The translations under genes were made by a program, and so were the position numbers. The notes below the pieces were generated by a model. It did no database searches. It saw only the letters and a program-made list of their open reading frames with translations, and was not told the DNA's origin. Of a stretch of DNA of 64,000 bases, positions 1-8,852 are shown in pieces. This stretch comes from Pseudomonas paracarnis (lineage in GTDB: Bacteria; Pseudomonadota; Gammaproteobacteria; Pseudomonadales; Pseudomonadaceae): NCBI RefSeq assembly GCF_904063055.1, contig NZ_CAJFCN010000008.1, positions 124,001-188,000 of the forward strand, read 5' to 3'. Numbering within the stretch: position 1 is the stretch's first letter; each line of letters opens with the position of its first letter.

Positions 1-586
1 CCAGGGACTGCAAGGCGCCGGGTATACGACTGACCGTTTCAGGCAGGCGCCATACATAGAGAGCCTGCATCACCATCAAGCCCAGCAGGGTGTAATAGAT
101 CAATTGGGTTGGCCATGGCGCGTACTCCACCAGTAACCCGCTGCCCAGGCCACCACTGGCCATGCCGAGCATCGGTGCAAGGCTGTTGAGCATCGGGCCG
201 CGGACGCGGTCGGTATCGAGCAGCGTCGCACTCAATACCGCTGTGGCAGTGCCAGTCGCGAAGCCCTGTAACGCGCGGGCGGCCAGCAGGCAGGCGGTGC
301 TGTCAGCGTGGATAAACAGCAGCATCGCCACACTATTGAGCAGCAGCGCGGCGAAGATCACCGGCTTGCGCCCCAGGTAATCCGAGAGCGACCCCACCGT
401 CAGCAGGGCCGCCAGCAGGCTCACGGCATAGACACCAAAGATGGCCGTGAGCATGGCCGCCGAAAAATGCAGGTGGTCTTGGTACACCTGGTACAAGGGC
501 GTCGGCGCGCTGGAGGCGGCGAGAAAGGTCAGCACCATGATCACTAGAAACGCCAGGCTGGACCGCTGAGAGATGACACTGGACAT
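1..586 (-). CDS. MFS transporter, 3' end missing (N-terminal 195 residues)
   Basis: Inner-membrane major facilitator transporter, probably a drug or sugar exporter. The frame opens at an ATG at 586 and stays open to the window edge, so the C-terminal half lies outside. Hydrophobic helices alternate with short loops. Residues 60-75 carry the MFS motif-A-like loop (SLSDYLGRKP) between helices 2 and 3, which is the main family evidence. It is transcribed divergently from the TetR-type gene at 678, with 91 bp between the starts, a layout typical of a local repressor controlling an efflux pump. Substrate cannot be told from sequence. Family assignment is firm, specificity is unknown. Confidence 0.85.
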   Translation of the reverse strand, partial: MSSVISQRSSLAFLVIMVLTFLAASSAPTPLYQVYQDHLHFSAAMLTAIFGVYAVSLLAALLTVGSLSDYLGRKPVIFAALLLNSVAMLLFIHADSTACLLAARALQGFATGTATAVLSATLLDTDRVRGPMLNSLAPMLGMASGGLGSGLLVEYAPWPTQLIYYTLLGLMVMQALYVWRLPETVSRIPGALQSL

Positions 587-677
587 GGGCACGCTCCGCT
601 AAAGCTAATATTTTGCTTTTGTGCAGTGTGCTATTCGCTGGCGCTTAAAGCAAATTCTTTGTGTTAAGGTCTTGCCC
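587..677. promoter_or_regulatory. Divergent promoter region with AAAGC-type inverted repeats
   Basis: This 91-bp spacer separates the MFS and TetR-family starts. At 601-620 an AT-rich dyad (AAAGC, 9 bp, GCTTT) is visible, and a related AAAGCAAA element recurs near 646-654. TetR-family repressors usually bind such dyads in the shared promoter. The dyad is seen, its use as an operator is inferred. Confidence 0.35.
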
Positions 678-1217
678 ATGGCGATCAAAGAAGGCCTCCG
701 CCCGGGGGGCCGCAGTGCCCGGGTACAAGAATCCGTCCACAGAGCGGTGCGCGAATTGCTGGAAGCCCATGAGCGTTCCAGTGTCACCGTGCCGATGATT
801 GCGGCATGTGCAGGCGTCACGCCGTCGACCATTTACCGGCGCTGGGGCGATCTGTCAGTACTGCTCGCCGACGTCGCCCTGGCCCGAATGCGCCCCGATA
901 CCGAACCGGCCAACACCGGCAGCCTGCGTGGCGACCTGCAAGCCTGGGCCGAGCAATACCTGGATGAGATGAGTTCGGACGTAGGCCGCAACATGATGCG
1001 CGACGTGCAAAGCAGCCCGACGCCAGGGTATTGCGTGAGCATCCTGAGTGGGCAGTTGCAGGTGATTGTTGACCGCTACCCGCAGGAACAGCCACCGAGC
1101 GTTGACCATCTGATCAACCTGCTCGCCGCACCTACGGTGTTTCGTATTCTGTTTTCGGCAGAGCCTTTGGCGGTAGAAGAACTGCATGCCCTGATCGAGC
1201 TGGCACTAAAAAACTGA
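678..1217 (+). CDS. TetR family transcriptional regulator
   Basis: Predicted DNA-binding repressor of 179 residues. The N-terminal helix-turn-helix lies at about residues 36-63 (motif AACAGVTPSTIYRRW, the usual TetR recognition-helix pattern), followed by a helical ligand/dimerisation domain. The ATG at 678 is chosen because it is preceded by a TAAGG-like ribosome site and because the 19 upstream in-frame codons look like promoter sequence. It faces the MFS gene head to head, so the likely target is that transporter plus itself. Inducer unknown. Confidence 0.85.
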   Translation: MAIKEGLRPGGRSARVQESVHRAVRELLEAHERSSVTVPMIAACAGVTPSTIYRRWGDLSVLLADVALARMRPDTEPANTGSLRGDLQAWAEQYLDEMSSDVGRNMMRDVQSSPTPGYCVSILSGQLQVIVDRYPQEQPPSVDHLINLLAAPTVFRILFSAEPLAVEELHALIELALKN

Positions 1218-1237
1218 AGCGCGTGCGCCGACACAAA

Positions 1238-1326
1238 ATGTGGGAGCTGGCTTGCCTGCGATGCAGACACCTCGGTACACCCGTCAAGCGAAGTCGATAC
1301 CATCGCAGGCAAGCCAGCTCCCACAT
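1238..1326. repeat. REPIN (paired inverted REP sequences)
   Basis: Two copies of the Pseudomonas REP core (TGTGGGAGCTGGCTTGCCTG) face each other across about 40 bp and can fold into a long hairpin. It lies just after the TetR-family gene and before a terminator. Such elements are mobilised by RAYT transposases, none of which is encoded in this window. Confidence 0.9.
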
Positions 1327-1347
1327 TTGTTCGGTGTGCATCCAATA

Positions 1348-1375
1348 AAAAACGGCCTCTGATGAGGCCGTTTTG
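1348..1375. terminator. Bidirectional intrinsic terminator
   Basis: A perfect 11-bp stem (AAAACGGCCTC / GAGGCCGTTTT) with a TGAT loop. It sits between two convergent genes, the TetR-family regulator (+) and the ABC permease (-), and has A/T tracts on both sides, so it can serve both. Confidence 0.85.
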
Positions 1376-1392
1376 TTATTTCCAATCCCACA

Positions 1393-2172
1393 TCATGTAC
1401 GCATCCCACGTCCGCTCACCAGCAACCGCGCGCAGCCGATATACAAGACGATGGTGGCAACGATCATAAAGGTGATCGCCACACTGATCTTGATATCCGA
1501 CACGCCCAGAATGCCGTAGCGGAAGGCGTTGACCATGTGCAGCACCGGGTTGGCCAGGGACACCGTCTGCCAGAACGGCGGCAGCAAGGTGATGGAGTAA
1601 AACACCCCGCCCAGGTAGGTCAGCGGCGTCAGCACGAAGGTCGGGATGATGGAAATATCATCGAAGTTGCGTGCGAACACGGCGTTGATAAAGCCCAGCA
1701 GCGAGAAGATCGTCGCCGTCAGCACGACCACCAGAATGGTGACCCCCAGGTGATGCACCTGCAGGTGGGTAAAGAACAGCGACAGCAGCGTCACGATCAC
1801 CCCCACCATCAGGCCACGCAACACGCCGCCCAGGGTGTAGCCGATGAGGATGGTGTGCGGTGACACCGGCGAGACCATCAGCTCTTCGATGGAGCGCTGG
1901 AACTTGCTGCCAAAGAAACTCGACACCACGTTGCCGTAGGAGTTGGTGATCACTGACATCATGATCAGGCCCGGCACGATGTACTCCATGTAGGTGAAAC
2001 CACCCATGTCGCCGATTTGCCGGCCGATCAGGTTACCGAAGATCACAAAGTACAGGACCATGGTGATCGCCGGCGGCAGCAGGGTCTGCGGCCAGATCCG
2101 GGTAAAGCGCTTCACTTCGCGATAGACAATGGTTTGCAGCGCGACAAGGTTGGGTTGCAGTTCGGAACTCAT
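1393..2172 (-). CDS. ABC-2 type transporter permease (YadH-like)
   Basis: Inner-membrane subunit of an ABC exporter, 259 residues with about six hydrophobic helices. The region around residues 60-130 (GLIMMSV..., then a cytoplasmic RSIEELMVSPV segment) matches the ABC-2 permease pattern seen in YadH-like and drug/polysaccharide export permeases. Its start overlaps the end of the ATPase gene by 4 bp (ATGA), so the two are translationally coupled and form one complex. The substrate of YadGH-type systems is not established. Family is firm, function beyond export is inference. Confidence 0.9.
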   Translation of the reverse strand: MSSELQPNLVALQTIVYREVKRFTRIWPQTLLPPAITMVLYFVIFGNLIGRQIGDMGGFTYMEYIVPGLIMMSVITNSYGNVVSSFFGSKFQRSIEELMVSPVSPHTILIGYTLGGVLRGLMVGVIVTLLSLFFTHLQVHHLGVTILVVVLTATIFSLLGFINAVFARNFDDISIIPTFVLTPLTYLGGVFYSITLLPPFWQTVSLANPVLHMVNAFRYGILGVSDIKISVAITFMIVATIVLYIGCARLLVSGRGMRT

Positions 2173-3101
2173 ACCGCCACCTTCGCCAGATTTTTCTCCA
2201 CCAGGGACACGAACAACTCCTCAAGGCGATTGGTTTTGTTACGCAGGCTCAACACTTCGATGTTCTGAGTCGCCAGCTGGGTGAACAGCGCGGTGATGCC
2301 CATGGCCTTATCCACCTGCACCTCCAGGGTGTGGCTGTCCACCAGCCGGCTTGGGTAGCCGAGCAACTGCGGCGCCACCGAGAGATTGTTTTTCAAGTCG
2401 AGCAGGAAGGTTTCCACATGCAACTGGCCCAGCAGGTTGCGCATGCTGGTGTTCTCGACAATGGTGCCGTGGTCGATGATGCCGATGTTGCGGCACAACT
2501 GCTCAGCCTCCTCCAGGTAGTGGGTGGTGAGGATGATGGTGATGCCCTTCTCGTTCAGTTCGGTGAGGAAGGTCCACATCGAGCGGCGCAGTTCGATGTC
2601 CACGCCGGCGGTAGGTTCGTCGAGGATCAACAGGCGCGGCTCATGCACCAGGGCACGGGCGATCATCAGGCGTCGCTTCATGCCACCGGACAGCGAGCGC
2701 GAAGGCACGTCACGCTTGTCCCACAGGCCCAGTTGGGTGAGGTACTGCTCGGCGCGTTCCTTGGCGACTTTCGCCGGAATGCCGTAGTAGCCAGCCTGGG
2801 TCACGACAATGTCGAAGGTCTTTTCGAACTGGTTGAAATTGAATTCCTGGGGCACCACGCCAATGGAGCGCTTGAGCGCCGCCGGGGATTTGTCCAGGTC
2901 ATGCCCGAAGATATTCACCGTGCCGCTGGTCTTGTTGACCAGGGTGGAGAGAATACCGATGGTGGTGGATTTGCCGGCACCGTTGGGGCCCAGCAAGGCG
3001 AAGAAGTCACCTTCGGCAACGTCCAGATCGATACCACTCAGGGCCTGGAAACCGTTGCCGTAGGTTTTGGTTAGCTGCCGGATGGACAGAGCGGAACTCA
3101 T
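2169..3101 (-). CDS. ABC transporter ATP-binding protein (YadG-like)
   Basis: Cytoplasmic ATPase of the exporter, 310 residues. All nucleotide-binding motifs are present: Walker A GPNGAGKST at 38-46, Q-loop Q85, signature SLSGG at 136-140, Walker B LLILDEP at 157-163 and switch histidine H194. A C-terminal extension of about 90 residues is usual for YadG/CcmA-like ATPases. The ATG at 3101 is preferred over an upstream GTG at 3149, because the conserved region begins right after it and neither has a strong ribosome site. Partner is the overlapping permease downstream. Confidence 0.92.
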   Translation of the reverse strand: MSSALSIRQLTKTYGNGFQALSGIDLDVAEGDFFALLGPNGAGKSTTIGILSTLVNKTSGTVNIFGHDLDKSPAALKRSIGVVPQEFNFNQFEKTFDIVVTQAGYYGIPAKVAKERAEQYLTQLGLWDKRDVPSRSLSGGMKRRLMIARALVHEPRLLILDEPTAGVDIELRRSMWTFLTELNEKGITIILTTHYLEEAEQLCRNIGIIDHGTIVENTSMRNLLGQLHVETFLLDLKNNLSVAPQLLGYPSRLVDSHTLEVQVDKAMGITALFTQLATQNIEVLSLRNKTNRLEELFVSLVEKNLAKVAV

Positions 3102-3236
3102 ATCGGAATACGCACCAAAGAAGGGAATAGAAAGAATAGATGAGGGCACACCGCAGGTAGTTCAACCGGCGATGCAATGCGAGCATGGTGCTTGCCCATG
3201 CCGCACAAGTACAGTCACCCGTATTAATAGTGTGTA

Positions 3237-3854
3237 TTAAGTCAACGCGGTCATCACCGCCTTGCGGTAGGCCGGGCGCTGTTGCAAGCGCTGGTACCAG
3301 GCCTCCAGATTCGGCATTGCCGGGCGTTCGATGGGCATCTCGAACCAGGCGTAGATGAAGCAGCCCAAGGGAATATCGCCCATGCCGAACGCCTGGCCGG
3401 ACAGGTAGGGTTGCTCGGCGAGGGCTTGTTCGACGGTTTTGAGCGCGTCGATACAGGCTTGGCGCCCGGCATTGATGCTGTCCCAGTTTTGCTGGTCAGC
3501 CGGGGTGCGCACGATGCCCCAGAACACCGCCTTGAACGGGTCGGCGAGCGTGGAAGTGGTCCAGTCCATCCACTTTTCGGCGTTGGCCCGGGCTTGCAAG
3601 TCGCTGGGGTAAAAGTCCGATGCCTGCTTGGCGCACAGGTAACGCACGATGGTGTTGGACTCCCACAGCACAAAGTCGCCATCTTCGATCACCGGCACCC
3701 GGCCATTGGGGTTCATGGCCCGGTATTGGGGGGTATCGACCACACCAAAAGCCCCGCCCGCATCAATTGCTTCATAGTCCAGGCCGAGTTCCTCGGCGCA
3801 CCACAGTGCTTTCCTGACGTTTGATGAATTTTTACGACCCCAGATCTTCAGCAT
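3237..3854 (-). CDS. Glutathione S-transferase family protein
   Basis: Cytosolic GST of 205 residues, the normal family size. Residues 1-77 form the thioredoxin-like domain, with the RKNSSNVRK stretch (residues 8-16) holding the likely catalytic serine, then NGRVPVIEDG (50-59, cis-proline) and ESNTIVRYL (65-73), which binds the gamma-glutamyl part of glutathione. The rest is the all-helical domain. Such enzymes conjugate or reduce electrophiles using glutathione. Substrate is unknown. It appears to be a single-gene unit. Confidence 0.9.
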   Translation of the reverse strand: MLKIWGRKNSSNVRKALWCAEELGLDYEAIDAGGAFGVVDTPQYRAMNPNGRVPVIEDGDFVLWESNTIVRYLCAKQASDFYPSDLQARANAEKWMDWTTSTLADPFKAVFWGIVRTPADQQNWDSINAGRQACIDALKTVEQALAEQPYLSGQAFGMGDIPLGCFIYAWFEMPIERPAMPNLEAWYQRLQQRPAYRKAVMTALT

Positions 3855-3910
3855 GACCGCGCCTTATTGTGGATGAACTTGGCTGGATGAAGGCAGCAGC
3901 ATACGCCGGT

Positions 3911-4570
3911 TCAGCCGCGGCTTAAATCGCTCTGCATATCGCCGAGCAGGGTGGGCGCATCGTCGGCAAACAGGTGCGGGTAGCACTGACGGATATGCCC
4001 GAAGAAAAATGCTTCAGGCACGTCAGCAAATTGCCCGTGGTCCACCACGTACTCCATCGAACGCTGACCCTGGCGATTGAACGCGTGGAACACGCTGTCG
4101 TGCAGGCCATCGAATTCCAGCGGCGGCACGTCGAACACCTCGCACAGTTGCTGGTTGAACGCCGGAGTGGCCTTGACCCAGCGGCCGTTCAGGTAAAGCT
4201 CGGTATAACCGTGCATGGCGAACACGTCACTCTTGAGCAGCGCGAGCAGCCGCGGTGTGGACAGGTGGTTGCGCACGTCCGCCAGGCCAATGCGTGCGGG
4301 AATGCCGCAGTGGCGCGCGCAAGCAGCGAGCAGCGTGGCCTTGGGTACGCAGTAGCTTTCGCCGGCCGCCAGGGCGAAGCTGGCGCTCAAGGTGTTGGGG
4401 TCACGACTGAAGGTATAGGGGTTGTAGCGAATGGCCTCACGCACCGCGTAGTAAAGACTGACTGCCTGGTCACTTAAATCCGGGCGGGTTCCGCGATGTT
4501 TCTCGGCGAACTCCACCACCACAGGGTGGTCACTATCGATGAAGCGGCTGGGACTCAAGTACGTATTCAT
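3911..4570 (-). CDS. Transglutaminase-like domain protein
   Basis: Protein of 219 residues with a transglutaminase/protease-like core: a candidate nucleophile Cys74 in GESYCVPKA and a His120 in MHGYTELY. Where many relatives have an Asp before Pro (DPT), this protein has Thr135 (KATPAFN), so the third catalytic residue is not obvious. The ATG at 4570 is chosen because GGAG lies about 9 nt upstream; the frame extends 24 codons further without a ribosome site. No signal peptide is seen. Substrate unknown. Confidence 0.75.
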   Translation of the reverse strand: MNTYLSPSRFIDSDHPVVVEFAEKHRGTRPDLSDQAVSLYYAVREAIRYNPYTFSRDPNTLSASFALAAGESYCVPKATLLAACARHCGIPARIGLADVRNHLSTPRLLALLKSDVFAMHGYTELYLNGRWVKATPAFNQQLCEVFDVPPLEFDGLHDSVFHAFNRQGQRSMEYVVDHGQFADVPEAFFFGHIRQCYPHLFADDAPTLLGDMQSDLSRG

Positions 4571-4760
4571 GAGCTTGATCTCCGAGGGGAGCCTGGAGTT
4601 TAACCACCAGGCCTGCCAGAGAGATAACGACGATTCGGCCAAATGCCGGCGCCGGCTGATGGGTTGCCCAGTACACCTTGTTACACCCTGATCACCCGGC
4701 TTGTTCGGATGCCGACTAAGCTCCCTGGTGGTTTCGCCCCTAGTTCACGGAGGATTGAAT

Positions 4761-7208
4761 ATGCTGTTGTTGTGGATACTGGTGCTGGTGGTCGGCATTG
4801 CCTACCTGGCACACCGCCGTACTGCCCCCCTGCCCGCCCTGGGCGTGGTCGCCGTCTACCTGCTGGCGATGGGCGCCTGGAGCCACGCACCGGGTTGGCT
4901 GCTGCTGATCTTCTGGGTGCTCCTGGCCGTGGTGGCCGCGCCTTTGTTGCTGCCCGACCTGCGCCGCCAATACTTCACCAAGCCGCTGTTCAGCTGGTTC
5001 CAGAAAGTGCTGCCGCCGATGTCCGAGACCGAGCGCGATGCGATCGATGCCGGTACCGTATGGTGGGATGGCGAACTGTTCAGTGGCCGCCCCGACTGGG
5101 ACAAATTGCTGGCCTACCCCAAGGCGCAATTGACCGAGGAAGAGCAGGCGTTCATCGACGGCCCCACCGAAGAACTCTGCGCCATGGTCAGCGACTGGGA
5201 AATCGGCCAGGCCATGGACCTGCCGCCGCAAGCCTGGGAACACATCAAGACCCATGGTTTCTTCGCCCTGATCATTCCCAAGGAGTACGGTGGCAAGGGC
5301 TTCTCCGCCTATGCCCACTCCCAGGTTGCCATGAAGCTCGCGACCCGCAGCGGTGACCTGGCCTCCACCGTGATGGTCCCCAACTCCCTCGGCCCCGCCG
5401 AACTGCTGCTGCACTACGGCACCGACGAACAACGTAACCACTACCTGCCGCGCCTGGCCCGCGGCGACGACATTCCGTGCTTCGCCCTCACCGGCCCGCT
5501 GGCCGGCTCCGATGCGGGCGCCATGCCCGACACCGGGGTGATCTGCAAAGGGGAATGGGAAGGCAAGGAAACCCTCGGCCTGCGCCTGAACTGGGAAAAG
5601 CGCTACATCACCCTCGGCCCGGTCGCGACCTTGCTCGGTCTGGCCTTCAAGGCTTATGACCCAGACCACCTGCTGGGTGAGGAAGAGGACCTGGGCATCA
5701 GCCTCGCGTTGATTCCTACCGACACCCCTGGCGTGGAAATCGGCCGTCGTCACCTGCCGCTTGGCGCCGCCTTCATGAACGGCCCCAACTCCGGCAAGGA
5801 TGTGTTTATCCCTCTGGAATACCTGATCGGTGGCCAGGAGATGCTCGGCAAGGGCTGGATGATGCTGATGAACTGCCTGTCGGTCGGCCGTTCGATCTCG
5901 CTGCCCGCCGTCGGCACTGGCGCTGCCAAGTTCACCAGCCTGGTGACCGGCCAATACGCCCAGGTGCGCGAACAGTTCAACGTACCGCTGTCGGCCTTCG
6001 AAGGGATCCAGGAAGCCCTGGCACGCATCGGTGGCAACGCCTGGCTGATGGACAGTGCGCGCATGCTCACCGCCAACGCCGTGGACCTGGGCGAGAAGCC
6101 GTCAGTGTTGTCGGCGATCCTCAAGTACCACCTGACCGAGCGTGGCCGTGAGTGCATCAGCCACGCCATGGACGTGCACGGCGGCAAGGGCATCATCATG
6201 GGCCCCAACAACTACCTGGGCCGCAACTGGCAGGGCGCACCGATTTTCATCACCGTGGAAGGCGCCAATATCCTCTCGCGTAACCTGATGATCTTCGGCC
6301 AGGGCGCCATTCGCTGCCACCCCTTCGTGCTCAAGGAAATGGCCCTGGCCGGCCGCGAAGACCATGACCAGGCGTTGAAGGAATTCGACGGCCTGCTGAT
6401 GCAACACATCGGCTTTGCCGTCAGCAACGCCGCCAGCACCCTGGTGCTGAACCTGGGCTTCGGGCACTTCGAAAAAGCCCCGGGCAACCGGTTGAGCCAG
6501 GGCTACTTCCGTGCCCTGAACCGCCAGGCGGCTGCGTTTGCCCTGCTGGCCGACCTGAGCATGATGTTGCTGGGTGGCGAACTCAAGCGCCGCGAACGCC
6601 TGTCCGCCCGCCTGGGTGATGTGCTGAGCCACATGTACCTGGCCTCGGCGGCGCTCAAGCGTTATCACGACCTGGACTCGCCGGACCATCTGGAGCCGCT
6701 ATTTGCGTGGGCCATGGAAGAAAGCCTGGGCGAATCGGAACGCGCACTGGATGAGCTGCTGAGCAACTTCCCGAACAAGGTGCTGGGCTGCCTGCTGCGG
6801 GTGATCGTGTTCCCATTCGGGCGTCGTCATACCGGCCCGTCCGATGCGCTGGATGCCGAAGTGGCAGCCGTGATCGGCCGCGCCAAGGGCGACCCGACCC
6901 TGGAAGAATTGCTGGCCGGCTGTTATCGCCCGCAATCAGCAGAAGATCCCGTGGGCGCCCTGCAACATGCCTACGACCTGCTCGGTGCCAGCCACCCCTT
7001 GCAGAAAAAACTCCACAGCGCGCTCAAAAGCGGCCAGGTCAAGCCGGCTGCCGGCGAGCATGCCATCGACGCGGCCCTGCAGGCCGGCGTGCTGCAACCG
7101 GCCGAGGCGCAAACCCTGCGCGATGCCGAGGCGGCGCGACGCAAGGTGATCGACGTGGATGATTTCAGCAAGGAAGAGCTGATGCAGGCAGAAGGTAAAG
7201 TCCGCTGA
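4761..7208 (+). CDS. fadE: Acyl-CoA dehydrogenase FadE
   Basis: Catalyses the first step of fatty-acid beta-oxidation, oxidising acyl-CoA to trans-2-enoyl-CoA with FAD. It has 815 residues, essentially the length of E. coli FadE (814). It starts with two hydrophobic membrane-anchoring segments (residues 1-55), then the FAD-dependent dehydrogenase core, including CFALTGPLAGSD (substrate/FAD loop) and DVHGGKGIIMGP, and ends with the extra C-terminal domain that marks FadE over short acyl-CoA dehydrogenases. The ATG at 4761 follows CGGAGGATTGAAT. A strong terminator follows. I see no clear PsrA/FadR-like operator in the 190-bp upstream gap. Confidence 0.95.
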   Translation: MLLLWILVLVVGIAYLAHRRTAPLPALGVVAVYLLAMGAWSHAPGWLLLIFWVLLAVVAAPLLLPDLRRQYFTKPLFSWFQKVLPPMSETERDAIDAGTVWWDGELFSGRPDWDKLLAYPKAQLTEEEQAFIDGPTEELCAMVSDWEIGQAMDLPPQAWEHIKTHGFFALIIPKEYGGKGFSAYAHSQVAMKLATRSGDLASTVMVPNSLGPAELLLHYGTDEQRNHYLPRLARGDDIPCFALTGPLAGSDAGAMPDTGVICKGEWEGKETLGLRLNWEKRYITLGPVATLLGLAFKAYDPDHLLGEEEDLGISLALIPTDTPGVEIGRRHLPLGAAFMNGPNSGKDVFIPLEYLIGGQEMLGKGWMMLMNCLSVGRSISLPAVGTGAAKFTSLVTGQYAQVREQFNVPLSAFEGIQEALARIGGNAWLMDSARMLTANAVDLGEKPSVLSAILKYHLTERGRECISHAMDVHGGKGIIMGPNNYLGRNWQGAPIFITVEGANILSRNLMIFGQGAIRCHPFVLKEMALAGREDHDQALKEFDGLLMQHIGFAVSNAASTLVLNLGFGHFEKAPGNRLSQGYFRALNRQAAAFALLADLSMMLLGGELKRRERLSARLGDVLSHMYLASAALKRYHDLDSPDHLEPLFAWAMEESLGESERALDELLSNFPNKVLGCLLRVIVFPFGRRHTGPSDALDAEVAAVIGRAKGDPTLEELLAGCYRPQSAEDPVGALQHAYDLLGASHPLQKKLHSALKSGQVKPAAGEHAIDAALQAGVLQPAEAQTLRDAEAARRKVIDVDDFSKEELMQAEGKVR

Positions 7209-7223
7209 GTCGAGCGGTCATAT

Positions 7224-7264
7224 AAAAACGGGCGCGAGAGGCTTATACTCTCGCGCCCGTTTTT
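7224..7264 (+). terminator. Intrinsic terminator of fadE
   Basis: A perfect 17-bp stem (AAAAACGGGCGCGAGAG and its complement) with a 7-nt loop, ending in a T-run. It ends only 19 bp before the next start codon, so the downstream gene either has a promoter hidden in the hairpin or depends on read-through. Confidence 0.9.
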
Positions 7265-7283
7265 GCTTTAGAGGCCTTATCTC

Positions 7284-7691
7284 GTGTCCAACGTCGTTGC
7301 CGATCATCTCGTCTTGCTCGACCACTTGCGCAGCATCCTGGTTGCCGTCGGCGAAGCCGAACAGGTACCCGAGGAAAGCCACTCGCTGTTCCTGGAGCGT
7401 TTCGACGAACTGCGCGCCCTGTTGCCAATCGACCCGATCGAAAGCCAGTACCTGGGCCAGGACCTGATGAGCCAGGTCATCCTGCGCTACCCGCAAATCG
7501 CCCACCTGGTGCCCCGCGACCTGCTGTGGTTCTTTGGCGGCGACTGCCTGCACTTCATGCCCGACGAAGAACTGGACCTGTACCAGGCCCTGGAAGAACG
7601 TCGCTATGAAGCCGAACAGAACGACGAACCGTTCGACTGGAACCAGGAAAAACAGCTGCTGGCGATGCCTCAGGACCAGAGCAAACACTGA
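7284..7691 (+). CDS. Conserved small acidic protein (PA2817-like)
   Basis: Soluble acidic protein of 135 residues, with no signal peptide or membrane segment. From memory it resembles the short hypothetical protein that follows the acyl-CoA dehydrogenase in other pseudomonads (PA2817 family), which would also explain its place after fadE. It starts with GTG at 7284, with a GAGG ribosome site about 8 nt upstream. The sequence is rich in Asp, Glu and Leu (PRDLLWFFGGDCLHFMPDEE). No known catalytic motif. Function unknown. Confidence 0.7.
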   Translation: MSNVVADHLVLLDHLRSILVAVGEAEQVPEESHSLFLERFDELRALLPIDPIESQYLGQDLMSQVILRYPQIAHLVPRDLLWFFGGDCLHFMPDEELDLYQALEERRYEAEQNDEPFDWNQEKQLLAMPQDQSKH

Positions 7692-7698
7692 CGACTAT

Positions 7699-7820
7699 GC
7701 TCGTTCCTACGCTCTGCGTGGGAACCTATCCTGTGACGCTCTGCGTCACCCGTGCACAGGCATAAAGGCAGGACGCGGAGCTTCCAAGGTGGCATTCCCA
7801 CGCAGAGCGTGGGAACGAGC
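7699..7820. repeat. Inverted repeat of the GCTCGTTCCCACGCTCTGCG family
   Basis: A 26-28-bp arm (GCTCGTTCCTACGCTCTGCG...) is mirrored at the far end by CGCAGAGCGTGGGAACGAGC, about 70 bp apart, with a second small dyad (GTGACGCTCTGCGTCAC) inside. Its core differs from the GGGAGCTGG REP family found elsewhere in the window, so it is a separate repeat family. Confidence 0.8.
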
Positions 7821-7830
7821 AACCGCGCTC

Positions 7831-8763
7831 CTACCGTCGGTGCAGCGTGGGCTCCCTGGCCATGCACTCCACCAGATAATCGATAAACACCCGCAACTTC
7901 GGCGGCAGGTAACGTGTGGGCGAATGCAGCAGCCACGCCTCGCCATGGTACGAGGCAATAAAATCCCACCCCGGCAACACCTGCACCAACTCCCCCGCTT
8001 CCAATGCATGCCGCGCGGTGAAATACGGCAAGCTGGCAATCCCGACATGCTGCAACGCCGCCTCCAGCCGCACCCCGGTGTGGTTCGCCGCATACCGGCC
8101 GCGTACGCCGACCGTTACCGCCTTGCCAGCCTGGCGAAACTTCCAGCGTGAATCTCCCGGTGTCTCACCCAGATACATGCAACTGTGCCCAAGCAGATCA
8201 TGGGGATGGCTCGGTGTACCGTGCTCGGCCAGATATTGCGGCGTCGCGCACAACAAATGTTCGATGGGCAACAGCTGGCGCCCGACCAAGCCTGGCGGTG
8301 GGCTGTCGGTGATGCGGATGCTCAAGTCGACGTTGTCGTCGATCAAATCCACATGCCTATCTTCCAGGATCAATTGCACATCCACCTTGGGATAGCGCCG
8401 CAAAAATTCCGGCATATGCGGGTGCACCACAAATCGCCCCACCGCCTTGGGCACACTGACCCGCACCAGCCCCTCGGCTTCATGGGTAAATTGCCCACTG
8501 ATTTCCATCACCGAGCGCGCCGCATTGACCATCTCCTGGCAACGCTTGAACACCTCCTCGCCGCCCTCGCTCAGGCGCAGCTTGCGCGTGGTGCGTTGCA
8601 GCAGGCGCGTGGCCAGGGCTTGTTCCAGGCGCGAGATGCTGCGGCTCACCGCCGAAGGTGAAACGCTGAGTTGCCGCGCCGCTTCGGAGAAGCTGCCGGT
8701 TTCCACGACCTTGACGAAAATCGCCATTTCACCCAATAACGGTAAAGGAAGATTGATGCTCAT
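7831..8763 (-). CDS. LysR family transcriptional regulator
   Basis: Regulator of 310 residues. The winged helix-turn-helix is at about residues 12-70 (VETGSFSEAARQLSVSPSAVSRSISRLE), followed by a LysR substrate-binding domain (from about 95; STYPKV-like and DSPPPGLVGRQL segments, typical of the CrgA/DmlR-like subgroup). The ATG at 8763 is preferred because relatives begin MSINLPLP-like; another ATG lies 15 bp upstream and neither has a clear ribosome site. It is divergent from the AlaX-type gene, a possible target. Effector unknown. Confidence 0.88.
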   Translation of the reverse strand: MSINLPLPLLGEMAIFVKVVETGSFSEAARQLSVSPSAVSRSISRLEQALATRLLQRTTRKLRLSEGGEEVFKRCQEMVNAARSVMEISGQFTHEAEGLVRVSVPKAVGRFVVHPHMPEFLRRYPKVDVQLILEDRHVDLIDDNVDLSIRITDSPPPGLVGRQLLPIEHLLCATPQYLAEHGTPSHPHDLLGHSCMYLGETPGDSRWKFRQAGKAVTVGVRGRYAANHTGVRLEAALQHVGIASLPYFTARHALEAGELVQVLPGWDFIASYHGEAWLLHSPTRYLPPKLRVFIDYLVECMAREPTLHRR

Positions 8764-8852
8764 GACGCACAGGTCCATTGATAATTGAGCGGATTATCAC
8801 CCATCTGCGCACTATTTATACTGCCCACAGAACCCTGATGCGGATGTAAATA

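Noticed and set aside
4740..5954. A 404-codon minus-strand open frame inside fadE
   Set aside because: Shadow frame; low-complexity His/Gln/Gly composition and no start signal.
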